Origin: Icerya purchasi
Lineage: Eukaryota > Arthropoda > Insecta > Hemiptera > Monophlebidae
Direction: 5' to 3'
DNA: 64,000 bases
Assembly (NCBI GenBank): GCA_039619475.1
Contig: CM077116.1
Span: 373,622,794-373,686,793 of the forward strand
The position numbers and the translations under genes are program-made. Shown here in pieces: positions 1 to 14,000 of the stretch; position 1 is the first letter of the stretch, and each line of letters opens with the position of its first letter. The notes below the pieces were generated by a model. The model searched no databases, was not told where the DNA came from, and saw only the letters and a list, made by a program, of their open reading frames with translations.

Positions 1-1235
1 TACAACTGTTTTGTATTATGATGCCTATTTTTAGCGCGATCTGTCAACCAGTGTGTTTGCAGCAGCTGTTAAAATCAGTCGACCTTGAAGTGTTTTGTCG
101 AAGTTTTACAATGAGTGAAAATATTGAACAACGTACTTGTGTTAAATTCTGTGTTTCGAACGAAATTTCTTGTGCCGATACACTGAAAATGTTACAGAAG
201 GCTTTTGGTGAATCTGCTTTATCAAAAACGCGGGTTTACGAGTGGTACAGAGCGTTCAAGGATGGTCGGGAGACGGTCGAAGACATGCCTCGCTCTGGAC
301 GGCCTTCAACGAGTGTGACCGATGATAACGTCGATAAAATCAAGGAAATCGTTGCTGAAAATTGTCATGTGAGCTTGAGAGAGATGGCTCATGGATTGGG
401 AATGTCACACGAGAGCGTACGTACGATTGTGCACGAAAAATTGGGTATGCAACGCGTTGCGGCTCGGCTTGTTCCGAAAGACCTGAATTTCTTTCAAAAA
501 AAGTACCGAGAACAGGTAGCTGCAGACATGCTGGATCGAGCCAATTTGGATCCTACCTTCTTGGAAAAGATAATTACTGGTGACGAGACATGGGTGTACG
601 AGTACGACACGCTTACGAACCAGCAATCGTCCGAATGGCGGCCAATTGGCGCGCCAAAGCCGAAAAAACCTCGCCAAAGCCGATCGAAAGTGAAGATCAT
701 GTTGATTGTTTTCTTCGATATTCGAGGCGTGGTACACTATGAATATGTGCCAGCCGGACAGACAGTCACCAAAGAGTTTTACTTAAGTGTTTTGAGACGT
801 TTGAGAGAGGCTATCCGTCGTAAACGTAACGATTTGTGGGTCGACAATTCTTGGATTCTCCATCACGATAATGCGCCGTCTCACAAAGCCATAATTGTGA
901 ATGAGTTTTTGGCCAAACACTCGGTAAATATCATCGAACAACCGCCGTATTCACCAGATTTAGCACCCTGCGACTTCTTCCTATTCTCAAAACTCAAATT
1001 TCCGCTACGGGGAATGCGCTTCGAATCGATTGATGACATCAAGACGAATGCGACGCGAGAGCTAAAGGCCATCCCGGAAACCGCCTATCAGAAGTGCTTT
1101 GCCGAGTGGAAAAAGCGTTGGCATATGTGCATCGCTTCGAATGGATGTTATTTTGAAGGTGACAAAATAAATTTGGATGAAAATTAAAAATTGTTCGTTT
1201 TATTTAACAATTCCCGATACTTTCTTGACAGGGTG
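1..1235 (+). mobile_element. mariner element (Tc1/mariner), left end outside window
   Basis: A cut-and-paste DNA transposon of mariner size, entered by the window inside its 5' untranslated part. The transposase frame ends at 1187. The right end reads CCCGATACTTTCTTGACAG followed by GGTG, then TA, at 1213-1237. This has the form of a mariner terminal inverted repeat ending next to a TA target duplication. The matching left repeat is not in the window, so the element cannot be shown to be complete. It lies downstream of, or within an intron of, the PCIF1 gene on the opposite strand. Confidence 0.85.
111..1187 (+). CDS. mariner transposase, apparently intact
   Basis: Transposase of the mariner family, which binds the terminal repeats and moves the element by cutting and pasting at TA. 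From the N-terminus there are two helix-turn-helix DNA-binding regions, including RVYEWYRAFKDGRE and GRPSTS, with the linker motif RLVPKDLN between DNA-binding and catalytic parts. The catalytic acidic triad follows: the D of TGDETW, the D of HHDNAPSH, and the D of YSPDLAPCDFF. The second and third are separated by 34 residues, the DD34D spacing that defines mariner. The frame is open for 358 codons with no internal stop, close to the usual mariner length of about 345. The frame is open upstream to an ATG at 18, but the ATG at 111 (MSENIEQR) is preferred because mariner proteins start at this point. The copy looks young, and activity is possible but unproven. Confidence 0.93.
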   Translation: MSENIEQRTCVKFCVSNEISCADTLKMLQKAFGESALSKTRVYEWYRAFKDGRETVEDMPRSGRPSTSVTDDNVDKIKEIVAENCHVSLREMAHGLGMSHESVRTIVHEKLGMQRVAARLVPKDLNFFQKKYREQVAADMLDRANLDPTFLEKIITGDETWVYEYDTLTNQQSSEWRPIGAPKPKKPRQSRSKVKIMLIVFFDIRGVVHYEYVPAGQTVTKEFYLSVLRRLREAIRRKRNDLWVDNSWILHHDNAPSHKAIIVNEFLAKHSVNIIEQPPYSPDLAPCDFFLFSKLKFPLRGMRFESIDDIKTNATRELKAIPETAYQKCFAEWKKRWHMCIASNGCYFEGDKINLDEN

Positions 1236-1237
1236 TA

Positions 1238-2321
1238 TACACGTTTCATCAACTGTAATAGCATTCATTAAATACTGATTTTCCGCCGATTCGTTTGGCC
1301 ACAATAAATTTTGGTGATATTAACGGGTTAATCACTTTTCGTATTTAACAATATTTTCTGGCAAAACCTAAAAACATCTTTTTTAAACCACTCTCGCACT
1401 ACGGCTGAACTGATCGAGCGAACTATAAATTGGCACTATGTAAGAATTTAAGGTCGAACGTAGTTCAAAGGCAATCATGTGAACATTATTTATCTATTAT
1501 TACCGTTTTGTATTTAAAATTGAATTTTATGGTTTATTTGTCGCTAAACACTGTTTACAGTAAAATGTGGCATTGTTAAAATTGACTAAATTCCTTAAAT
1601 TCATCATTTTACAATGATGAAAAATTATTTTTGCAGTTCATGAACTTTTATACAGAACGATAGGTAAAAACTTTAATTTCTAAGAAGCGCGAATACGCAC
1701 GCAAGGGGAAATGTTTAAATTAAAATTATTTTTTAAAATATAGAAGTATTTCAAAAAATCAAATTTTCGTATTTCAAAAATAGCTAGTCTAAAAATAACG
1801 TCCTTGGCAATGACAGCGCTCACTGCAAGCTTAAATTTTAATAAACTCCCTTTAGCATTCATGTGCCTGTACGAAAAATTTTCCTTTATCTTCTTAGTAG
1901 TTATAGAATTGTTTTCTGTAACTTGCTTTTGAAATAACCGCGTGAATTCCTAAAGAGAGTAGATTTCGCCGGAAACGGCTATTTCGTTCCGAAAGTCGAG
2001 AAAAAAAACCTCATTTTGCTGAACCATCGCTTGCAAATTGCATTCTCAAATGTGTTAAAAAGCCGGTCCAAAATTGGAACAGTCAATTTTTTATTTTATG
2101 ATCTTTGATAATTTTCAAGAAGACCTACCAGTTTTTAGGGGCGATCGTTCTGTTTGTTAATGTAACTACCGATGTAATAAAATAAGCTTAATAGCAAAAG
2201 TGCAGTTATCAATATTCGATATAAATGTATTTACATACAAAAAGCAATGTGTTCTTGTGACCATTCTCAATGTATGATACGAGAATAAAATTACATAAAC
2301 TATAAAATACGGTTTAAGTAG
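1238..2321. other. non-coding, no gene seen
   Basis: AT-rich sequence between the mariner end and the inverted-repeat element at 2322. I see no supported coding frame, splice-bounded exon or repeat with clear ends. It may be PCIF1 intron sequence, because the catalytic exons of that gene must lie further left. Confidence 0.4.
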
Positions 2322-3709
2322 GCCGTACACTAGCAAGCATGCTCGATTACGTAGTGCGGCAAAGGTTCGACTAAGCTCGTGAGCATGTTACTATACTGCG
2401 GGCTTGTCAAAAAATCTTACTTAATCGTGCGGCGCTCACTTAACATCGCAATGCAATGTTTAATCGAAACCGTAAAATAATTTCTCGTTTTACAGTTGAC
2501 AACACTATTCATTCAGTTACTGTTATCCACTGAGAAAGAACAAAACATAAACCACGCGTTTATTTGGTGAATGATTTATAACATGCTTAATGATAAAAAC
2601 GTTTTGGAACAAGTTTATTTTAAATTATTTAGTTTTTTGTTGTGCTTATAAGATGTTAAAAGTAAACCGTATAACATTTAGAATCAGAAACAGCAACGGC
2701 GTTAGTTGAACAATGTAAAACTATTTTTCTGGACGCAGATAATTAGTTAATAAAAACAATAAAAAACATAAGAGTGTATTTTGTAAGAGAAATAATAAAA
2801 ATGAAGATTGAAATAAAAGTTTATAGAAATTAAAATAAAAAGACTTGAAAAATAAATTGTCACCGCTGCGCCACAGAAAATTCGCATAAAATAGTGCGAA
2901 TGTTTTAAAAAAAAATTCAGCGTCAACTGCTGAAATTTTTCAGTGTATCAAATCAGAAGGAAATTGATAAACGAAACTTTCAATAGATTACTCTTGATGG
3001 TTAAAATTAACATATTATGAATGACTTAATCAAAAAAATAATAGTGATTTATAATATATTGAAAAAGTAATATTTTTGATTATTATAAGGTTATAACATA
3101 AATTTACGCTCAATATTATTTATTTCAAAAAAAACAATTTACACATCAACATTTTTATTGTAAATATTTTCGAATTTTAATTAGCAGGAAATTGAAATTT
3201 ATTCCTAAGATTTTTTTTTAGTACTTCGCAAATTTTGAAATATATTCCTAGAATAAGCTGTCCCAATATCTGTAGCAAAATTAAAATACTATGATAAAAA
3301 TATTTTATCACTTTTTGTGGTATTCAAAAATCTTAATGTCGCTACCAAGCGTTTTTCTACGCGTATTGAATCTTTCATTTTGGCACTTTCTTTCATAGTT
3401 TTGAATACAGAAAATTTTGAAGTGGCATAAAAGTCGACTTATTCATTCTGAGTGTTTTTTAAAGTTCAATCAATAAATTCACGTCTATATATTGCGCGAT
3501 TAAAAAGCCGCTACTTTGTAAGGTTTTTTTTTTATTGCTATTTCTAAACTTACTCAAATTTCAAACTTTTTTTATGTTTTTCTTCTTCTGTTAACATTAC
3601 CGTAATTTCAATTATAACAGTTTAGTATTCATTTATATATAGTATGCGATGAACGAAAAGTAAGTCGCTGAACTTGTTCACGAGCATGTTTGCTAGTTTG
3701 CCAGCCTGC
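2322..3709. mobile_element. possible non-autonomous DNA transposon with inverted ends
   Basis: GGCCGTACACTAGCAAGCAT at 2322 recurs in inverted form near 3709 as a diverged copy (GGCTGGCAAACTAGCAAACA on the minus strand); both are followed by GCTCG. A third inverted copy sits at about 2381-2410. The internal DNA has no coding frame. No convincing target duplication is visible, so the superfamily cannot be assigned. It may instead be two short inverted-repeat elements. Confidence 0.4.
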
Positions 3710-4967
3710 TTCAAACAAACTAACAAAATTCGAAACGTTTAATTCCGACCTAAACAGATCCGATTAGTACCTTGTTTATTAATGTAAAAATTAAGATGAT
3801 AATTTTTTTACACTTTCTGATACAATATCACAAAAGTTAGGTGAATATTAACACTGACATATATTAATCCTGTCTAGTCTCCTGAGTTTTGATTTTCTTC
3901 TAGGGAAAATGTGAAACATTGCATTATCAACATTTTCGGTATACTCGTTATGTAATTCAGATTAAATTCTATTTAGTATTGACGTATTTCTGTTTGAAAT
4001 TGGTAGACCCGGTTTTTTGATTATCAAAAATTTTCATATTTTAAGAAATTACTGGGCTATTCTCTTATATACCTATTGAATTTCAGATTAAGTTAATAAT
4101 TTTGAGTTTATTAAAGTATGTTTTTTTTTCGTTGTTGTAAAGAAATTCTATTTACAAAGTGAATGTGAAATTTTGGAAACAGTTGTTTTAAAATTGCGAA
4201 ACAAAAAAAAAAAAATTGAGTTACTTATGAACGTGGTTCTGCGACACTGAACCAAAAAGCGGACTACCACATTTCGCTCGGCAAATTATACTTCCTCATT
4301 TCTGGTAGTAAATCTTAAAATTTCAAATAACTTCCCGCTCGATCGATTTAAAGTTGTTTAAATTATGTTCAACGAAAAAAGTTCGTAGCTTTGTTTTCCC
4401 CAGTTGATTTTAAAAACAGTGAAGCACTTATGCGCTACGTCTTATTTTTAGCATCTAACTTAAAAATGACAACTTTATTTACATTTTATTCGAGAAAAAT
4501 TTGACTTTTATAAAAACTTCTGAATTTTTAACGACAGTGTGGTGGTTTAGGGAAAACTTCACTTTTTCTTTTTTTTTTTTATATTTCATTACATCTCTAT
4601 GTTCTGTCTTTAACTGTCCAGGCTATTACAGAACATAGAAAACTGTGTGAATCTACACGTACAAATGTAACCCGGTTTCCTTGACAAACAACAAAACTTT
4701 GACTATGGTGCCAGGAGTGTTGGAGAGAACCTCGTGCACAGGGACTTCCATATTATGCGCCTTCCAGTTATAAATAAGATACGTCATAATTGGTTCGTTC
4801 AGCAGCCTACATACGGAACAGCTCGTTGATGAACGGCTGTTGGTATAAAGATGGTTTAGGGAAAGCTTTACTACATACATAAACATTTAAGAATATTTAG
4901 TGGTAATAGATAAATAAAAAAAACGTTACGAATAGTTTTGCTTTGAAAAGAGAATAATAAGATGAAC
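3710..4967. other. non-coding, no supported gene
   Basis: AT-rich sequence, probably intron 6 of PCIF1 because exon 6 ends in a GT donor at 4967. A 77-codon minus-strand frame at 4653-4886 is the only longer frame and matches no part of PCIF1. Confidence 0.4.
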
Positions 4968-5088
4968 CTTAAAATGCGCTAATCTTTCTTGAAAATCTTC
5001 ATATGTCGCACCAATAGTTCGCCTCAACCACTGAAAAGTTTCTTCGGCATTCCACTTGACAACTTTTCTGCTTTCCGAGGAAGCATTC
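4968..5088 (-). CDS. PCIF1: PCIF1 exon 6 (last exon seen)
   Basis: Residues 287 (split) to 327. Its core [17 protein letters not shown] is one of the best conserved PCIF1 blocks. The acceptor is GTTACAG. The exon ends AAG followed by GTTCAT, a weak but phase-compatible donor. The next family block was not found to the left within the window. Confidence 0.88.
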
Positions 5089-8000
5089 CTGTAACAATTA
5101 AATTATTCTCCCCAATAAATATATTTTATTTCCTCTGCGTTTCAGTAAGTTACAACGTTTTTCAGTACATTTTAACAAACTGGCAGTGTTACTAACCGTG
5201 ATTCTATTAATTTCTTGGCAGCTTCTGCATATCTAGACAGTTGTTTTCGTGCGTCGCCCGTAAACTTTGGTTTAACTAATTTCAACGGTATATCATTCAT
5301 TATTTCGTTGTACATACTTAATGAGACCTCTGGATAACATTGACTTGGTAATAACGGATCAAAACCTACGTCCACTATTTTTCTTTCGATTAACCATCTA
5401 TTAAACGAATCTTTGGGAGCATCTATATCTGTTTAAAAGAAAATTATGTTCACTATCTTTTTATCGTTATACATAAATGTTAAATAAGTATAATTCAAAA
5501 ACAGTTTAAATAGGTTTTAAGCAATATAAATATCTAATATATGAAATAAAAAATGTTCCACCTTCAGAATAATAACTGCAACCTCTTAAATAATAAACTT
5601 CACAAAAATCAAAAATGAATTTGCAATGACCATTAGATAAAGATGGCCTTTCAAAGAAAGTTGCTAACATAAAATCATCTTATAAGATCACACAAAAAAA
5701 AAAACAACAAAACATCATTCTTCTTTTTGTGAAATAAAATCGTATTTTCTGTTAAAATTTCGATTTTACAAAATTTCCATGATGCCACGAACGCAACATC
5801 TACTTAGTTATAGAACTTCTTGTGTACAGCTTGCTGATTTTATCGAAATTTAAAACGTCTATATTCCTTCACGTATTTCATACAGTTATATTTTTTATTT
5901 GAATCACGTATTCTTTGATTCGATTTCTTCTTATTCGTCGTTTGTGATTTCAACAATGTTAGATTAATGAATATTAATAACGTTAACTACGTAATTAAAT
6001 TTCGAGATTCGAAATTAATCTATAAAGGTCATTCGGACCTACAATTTTCTTACTAAATAGGAAAAAATGATTACATAGAAAGATATTGTAAATACGTACT
6101 TTCTCTGGAATGACAAAGTTCTTGGTAACATTGTCTTAATTTACAAGTTAAACTACACCTTAATAATTCCACATCAGGGTGCGGATGAGCAAACAAGGTG
6201 GGCGATTTTTCATATATTAATATGTTCGACGGTATTTCTAAATCCCATGGTCCTCTAAAAGAAATTAACAATCACGCAGAGTAATATTAAAAATTTCATA
6301 ACGTAATGTTAAAAGTATGCAAATATTTTAAGTAGTAAAATGTGTAATATTTTACCACTGAGAGAGAAAGTGAGAGAGGGAAAAAGAGAAATGACAGTCT
6401 GAAAAGTGTAAATTACAGTTTTCAAATATGTAAATATTTCAAACTGGTTCTAATTAAATTCGTTTTTACACTAAATATTGTGATGTTATAAATTATTACA
6501 TGCAACTCTTGGCAGCAAATAATTTTTAAATATAGTTTAAAAAAGCGAAACGCATTTATTCACGTATATTAACTAATTGTCTGGCTGTATTTTAAAAAGA
6601 GAGCTCATATGTAACGGTCAAAAATATTTAGTACCAAACGCAAATAAAAAAGAAAAAATTTCGCGTATAAAAATGTTTATTAAAATACAAGTTTTAAATA
6701 AAACGTGTTTTACTGACAAAAAAATGATTAATACACGCGATTATATTTTTTCTTTATGTCAGACACCAATAGTAATTTTGAAACATTCCGAAGAACGAAA
6801 TAAAATAATCCATTAGAATAACATTTTTATGAGGATTATTCTAAAATCAATACACAACGTGCTGTATACTGGTAACGGCGCTACACAATGAAACATTTAC
6901 ATAAAACAATATTTGAGAAGGAGTACACATTGTAAAAATTTTAGGTCGGTAGCGTTAATAGAACATGCGTACGAAGACAATGAAGTTGAAGTGTCCGATG
7001 GCATGTTGCAGTATTTTATAACTGCGTAATGTTGCTTGTTTTTTATAATAAAGGGGGGGGGCAATATCAATTGGTTACTGCACAATACGTATTTAGTTGA
7101 TAATTTACCAGACCATTCAATCATTCGATAATGGAGAAAGAAACTATAAGACGGCCAGAAACTGCGTGAAGATGAAGCGCGGAACGGTCAGTCTGCATCA
7201 GTGAAAAACATCCAGCGGCGCAAGATTCACGTTACACGTTAATACAACTGTTTTTCAAATGTCAGATGATTGTCGACGAAGTCCTGTGCGTTGTACTTTT
7301 CATTAGTTGAAATTTCGAATAGTAAGTCACCGTTGGGTGTCAAGGTTGTTAACAAAACGCATGAAAATGTGCGCTCGTACGACTTTCGATGTTCTTACGT
7401 GTTGTTATGAAGAAAGGGCCGCACTGTTGGATCATATGATTGCTCCCAAGTCAAAACAACAGTCGAAACATGGAATTCGGTAAGAGCCCGCCCGAAGAAA
7501 GGAAAGTTATATTGTCGGCAGGAAACGTAATGACCATTGTTTTCATGGACACCGAATGCATTCTCTTTTGTTACTTCTGAATCACCAATGCTTCGTAGTG
7601 TGAAATTTTTTCATAAATTATGAAATTCTCTTCGTTGGAAACGACCGCACAAATTTTGTAAAAAAGAGAAAAGTCCCGTGTTATTTATCCATAACAATGC
7701 ACGCTCCATTCAGCAAAGGCTACGCATGCTACCTCGAAGAAATTTGGATGAACCATTTTTTCCCGTCCTCTCTATTTTCTTGAAGTTCCCCAAGTGTTAC
7801 CATCACTTGAAATGAATGTGGTTTGCAAATGATACAAAACTTCAAACGTAAATTAATGAATCCTTCCGCAAAAAAAAAAAAAAAAACGAAAAACTTATGC
7901 ACGCCGTGTAACAAAATTGGCAAACTACTATAATAAATATTTAGATCATTTAGGTAATTATGTTGAAAAATATTAGAACTCAAGAGGTTTGTAAATATAC

Positions 8001-11000
8001 ATTTTCGTGGTTTTTGGCGTTTTATAATGTAATGAGTATTATTTATGGGACGACCTTAGTATTTTATTATCAATGTCCCCATTAACAACTTGTATTTTGT
8101 ATCTACTAAAACACACTTTCAACAGAAACAAAATATATTTTCTATCCAGGAAGAATATATTACAATTTTGCTCTTAAAAGTAATTGTTTTAAGACTAAAA
8201 TTATTTTTTTTTATCTTCAACTCACATGTAATTTTTCGAATCTGCGGCTTAAAAATCTGTCACCGTATAAATGCTGATTAATCTACATTTTTAATTTAAT
8301 TCTTTATAAGTACCCATAAACGCTACGTGCTTCTGGATTAAGCAAAATTATAAAAATTTCTTTATATCAGATTTATCATGTTTTTTATTACATAATTATC
8401 TTCACGATCACGATCACGATATGCCCATATCAGCCCAATGCTGGGAGTAGGCAATCCCTAGCGGGATAAGTTGGCCTAATCTCCCGTGCTGGCCAGGCTA
8501 ATTGGGAGATGCCAATATATCTTACCTTTTTCTAAAGTATTAATTTCAAAGATTTTCTAAAATAAAAATTTTAAATTATACTCACGGTAAAATAAATCTT
8601 TTAATAAGGGGCTGGCTAATTATATCCTCCGAAGCCCTACGTTTCAGTCCAGCTACATCAAGACCACTAGCCACAGCTCCATTTGTTGGTACACCCGATG
8701 GGCATATACCTAAAGGATCAGTAAGTGGATCGAACTACAAGGCAAAAATAAAGAAATATTACAAATGATTGCTTCGAATAAATTTATTTTTATATAAGAC
8801 CTTAAACAGAACAAAACAAATTGATGAGGTTAAAATTAATATATTTCTGCTGACTTTAGAAACAAATTCGTGCATGGTTACTAATTTTTTGTTTTAAACT
8901 AATATAAGTAATCATCATACACAACTTACTACACTCTGCTTAATTCAACGGTTCCTTAATTGCTCCGGGGAAAAAAACAACAAAAAAACAAAAAGAACTG
9001 ACCATGGCAATGCTTACCGAAATTTATGACCAGTGTTAGTAGATTACTAATTTCAGTTCCATGCGACGAATTTTTATTATTCTGCGTACGATCTAATAAT
9101 TAGGTCTGATACATTATATGTGTAAAAAAAACTCGATCCTTCGGACCTTGTCATGCAGAAACCCGTTGCACTCCAAACATTAATTTTCTATAATTCTTAT
9201 GTAAAAGAATTGGTTTCAAGTGTCTATGGCACTTTTCGCAAAATAAAATAAATATCTCATAACCGTTATACAAGAACACTACAAATTCCGTTATATGATT
9301 ACATTAATGATTATACCATTCATACAAAAGCAATAATAATATAATCCTGGAAAAAATTTTTGGAACGTTTTTGTGTCAAGCTTACAAAACATTTTTTTTG
9401 CGAAGAATGACATAGCCAACTGAAACTTACTGTTCTGTAATCCAGGAAACCCAAAAAAACGATTTACATATATATGTATATATATATATTAGTGACTACG
9501 TCATCCATAGCCCGGGGTATAATATATCTTTTGTCCCATGATTATTATAAGATAACAAAGACTGAATATACTGTGTTGTACAATTGGTAAAGCGTCCTAC
9601 CGTTATTTCGCTACCTAACATTTGCACTCTCGTTTCCGCCAAACAAAATAAACGGCGATCGTACAGTCTAATTGTACACCATTTTTATATAATCATGTGT
9701 ATTGTAATTGAAAAATTACGATTTTTTTTTTTAATAAGAAACGAGAAGAATGACGTAATCAATTAAAGACGAGTTTTCTAAAGACTTTTAGAAACAAAAA
9801 AAACTGGAGGTCACGGAAGCATGTTCTCTTTTTTATAATATATATATATACATATGTATATCGGTGTATGTATGTGTGTGTGAATGAGTTTAAAAATTAA
9901 ATTAAAAGCTTATACATGTTGCTTTAGCGTTGGCATCTCCCATAGTGATTCACCAGTCAATCTATTCCAAAAGTAAGGTCTATTTTCACGTTTGCTCCAG
10001 AATTTTCTCCATCCTTGGTACATCAACTCAGGAGTTAATTCAGGCCCTAAGAATACACCCATAGCAGGTAACTCCTAAAAACGTAAATAATATTTTAAAG
10101 AAAAAAGAAAAAAAACAAATAAAAGTGAAATCAAACGCTTCAAAGTATCGTTATTTAAGTATTTATGCGTACATTACTTATTCAGGTTTATGCTATTTTA
10201 TTCAACTACTTATACCCGTTTATTTTTCTGTATTATATAAAAGAACTTTTTATAATAAAATACATTCTTTCATAATTGTATATAAGTTTACCTAGATGGC
10301 GCTATAGTAAAATAATTCATAATATTGTATTTGTAGAAGTTTTACAATTAACACCTTTTTACCTAGATTTCTTATTACAATCCGGGAATTGGCGGGCGAA
10401 GCGCACAAGGGGCAAAGCCGCCTAATTTATAATATTATTCGTTTCTTGTTAAAATAATGCAGAAAATTTTCTTTAAGGTCAAATTACAACAAAAATAAAG
10501 TTATTATAAAATATATACCATAGTAAAAGTAACATTAAGAAATGTATAATTCGAGATAAATTGCAGGTTCCATATAAAAAATTTAAAAAAAACATATATA
10601 ATTCACTTTTCTCCTTTTTATAGGGGATTTTTTTTTTTTTTTTTTTTTTGTTGGTTTTAAAGGATAAGTTGTGGGTCTCACAGGGCAAATATGCCCGTTG
10701 TGTCAGTGCCCAACACTCTTATCAACGTTTATTATAATAGATATATAGTACACAAATTACAACTAACTTAACTTATTTCATAACTAACAATAATAATAAA
10801 CTTAGCATTATGCATATTAAAGTAATAACATATATCTCTCTGAGTCGCATCGTTCGATTTCGAGCATCGTGACTGCCTATTTGTACACTAGCAGTACGGA
10901 ATAGGCAACGCTCATGGCAATTGCTATACGCAACGCGAGTGTACGCACGCAAGACCACACCCGGAACTGATAGTAGCCGCTTGTTATCGCACTACAAGTG

Positions 11001-14000
11001 CAATCCCGCGTGTGTCTGCTGAGTGTACTGAGCTAATGTGTATATGATGGTATACGTGGTGGTTTGCCATTGCCTTCCACGTGATTATTAGTGAGTATTT
11101 AATTTAATTCTTTGTAATAAATTTTGTCGTCGTCCGGGATCGAATCCGTAACCTCCGTAATGGAAGTCAAGCGCTCTAGCAACTAGGCTATCGCGACGAC
11201 AATAACATATATACATATGCCAATAAAACAACAATGTCGCGTAATACGCATCTGTGCACCAATATATGCAGACAGCTTAATATTTAGAATCGAAATAAAA
11301 CATGATCAGTGAGAGCCTAAAATCCAGGAAGGACACGACAATGTCAAAAACCAACAAAACCGTAAACAGAAAAGAACCATCAAAGAGATAAAGGACGAAA
11401 CTTGATCTTCAGTCTTTGCACCATTCCTTCAACCATTTTTGTACCTCCTTTTTCCACGCACCAATTTTTTCCCCCTCTACTATATGATTAAAGATTGTAC
11501 TTATTAATTTGATTAGCACTGAGTCATCAGTTTTGTCAATTCGTAGATTTACCTCCCGGGGATAGATGTAATATGTATTACTTTGGTTTCTTGTTAACCA
11601 GATTTTTTCCCTGGATGGTAATTTTATATTATTGACATTAAATTCTAGTAATCTATAATAGAAATAGTACATCTTGAACCAATTTATAAAAAATATGCCG
11701 ATGATTCTATTTTAGTTTATTCCATAGCCTATATCTTCATTTTAACTTTTCGCTTCAAAATAATGCATAGACACTTACTTCGACGATATAAACGTATTTA
11801 CACTAAACGATTTTAAACGTTGCGAATAAATTTATTAGCATAAAGTACATGTTACTCAAAAATTTTAATTTTTGAAACATCTAATATATGAAATTCCGTA
11901 AAATTTATACGTGTATTAATACTTCAAAGAATAATGTTTTTAGTTACGTTTATTACCTTTTTAATTTAAATATAATATATTTATTTATAGTAGAGATGTG
12001 CCGGGTTGTTCATTTGCCGGAGCAGTGCTTCAAAAAAAGTAGTGAATTCGTTGGAGCAGTTGCTCCAAAGAAAAATTATTATTTTGGTCTTGGTAAGGGA
12101 AATACAAAACATGTGACTGATATATAATAAAGCTTAATATCTTTTTTCTCAAATAATTCTAAATAATAAAAAGTAGATTATTTTACAAACGTGGTTTGCT
12201 CAAAGTGGATAAATTTTAAGAATGTAAAGGGAAAAAATGAAATAAAGTGTTTTAAAATAGGATGGATTAGTCAGTATCAACTTTTAGCTTTTTTTAAAAA
12301 AAAAAAACAAAAACAAAAAAAAATGTATTTATGAAATGAAACAAAAATATAAACAGAGCAGTGAGAAACGGGATAACGTTCAATAAATTCATAATCGATT
12401 AGAAGTTAAAATAATTTTAATTCTTGGAAAATACAAGACTTAATTCGTAAAGGATATTGTGTGCAGAGAAAAACATGTTGTCGCCAGCAATGACATATAA
12501 TTCGCCTGGCTATGTAAGTCACCGTTGTTTTTTTTGCTTCTACTCTGGAACAGTTGTCATATCATTTGTCGGGACGATAATCAAAACAGTGAGCAATATT
12601 TTCCCAATCTCTGCTTTAGATCTCAACTGTTCATACGTCGGAGCAGAGACAAAAAAGTAACGCTGCGATTGCTGTGTCATCACTAATTTATAGACGGCAG
12701 GATTACTTCGCATTACATAATAAAAATCATACAATCACTTTTATGAACTGATTTCATCTTAACCCCGTAAAAAGAATAAGGTTTAATGTAATAATTATGC
12801 CTCCACATAAAACAAGTGATTTTTTTTATACAAAAATAAATATTTAACACTTAAGTCGTGCAAAGAATCGTACTAGAAGTCGTCAATTTATAAATTAGTA
12901 TCTCGTTAATTCTGCTAATTCACGGTGGCCAATCAAATATAATTTTTAAATTTTTAGCTTTTTCCCGGTTTTCCTAGTCCAAATCCTCCGAGTTTTCTCG
13001 GTTAAAATCTTCCCGATTTCCTGATTACTAAAATTTTATAAAAAGAAGAATGGATTTTTTTTGTTACTATTTATGTGTGATCAGATCTGTGATTTAGAAT
13101 TTGTTTCTGATCACACATAGTGAGTAGTATTCTTAGCTGATGATGGGTTATACTCGAAAACATTTCTAGTAGGCCTTCATTTTATTCTTAAATTTGTTTG
13201 TTATATTTGTATTTGTAATAAATTTCTATATTTTATTAATTAACAAACAGGATGTTGAAAGATTCTTTATTGATAATATTTGATCGCCGCAGCATATTTT
13301 ATATGAATAAAACCGAACTTGGTCATTTATTTTTAGCTTCAAACGATTTTTTCTTATTAAAAATATCGCTTTTGGCTATTTTTACTTTTTTCCCCCGGTT
13401 TCTCGGCTGGATAGCCACCCTATAATCCTTTGCTTAGTCATGATTTTAAAGACAGAACATAATTTTACAGCGGAGCGTACATTTATTTCTGTGGTTCCAT
13501 TACATTAACGTACAATTTAATTTTGTTTTTTAAACATAAAATCAGAAAATTTATTTCTTAAAAACTGCTTATATTTGTAGTAGAAAATTAATTAGTAGGT
13601 AGTCGTTGCGATGGTTTAGTTGCTAGAGTGCTTGGTTTCCGTTGCGGAGATCTCGGGTTTGATCCCGGGTGACGACAGAAGTTATTACGAGAAATTAAAA
13701 TTAAATAATCGCTAATAGTCACGTGGTAGGCAATGGCAAGCCACCACGTATAATGCGTGTTAATTGATGGTATAGTAGGCGGACAAACACGCGGGACTGC
13801 ATTGTAATAGCAAGTGATTGCGATCAGTTTCGAGTGTAGTCTTGCGTCTATACTAACATCTACATTAGCGTTGCATATTAACTATTACCATGAAAACCTG
13901 GCGTAGCAGGTATAAAATGCATCTTCCAATTTGCCTGGCCAGCATAGGAGATTAGGCCAACTTATCCCGTCAGGGATTGCCTACAGCCAGCAGTGGGTTG

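Noticed and set aside
18..110. Longer mariner start at 18
   Set aside because: The extra 31 residues have no family counterpart; the ATG at 111 matches the usual start.
4653..4886. 77-codon minus-strand frame with LLNEPIMTY, faintly like a RhoGAP core
   Set aside because: Only a short stretch resembles the family, there are no splice borders, and it does not fit PCIF1.
11126..11200. tRNA-like sequences at the SINE heads (also at 46020 and 61485) as tRNA genes
   Set aside because: They are 5' parts of a repeat family with a common body and target duplications, and the anticodon arm does not fold as a proper tRNA.
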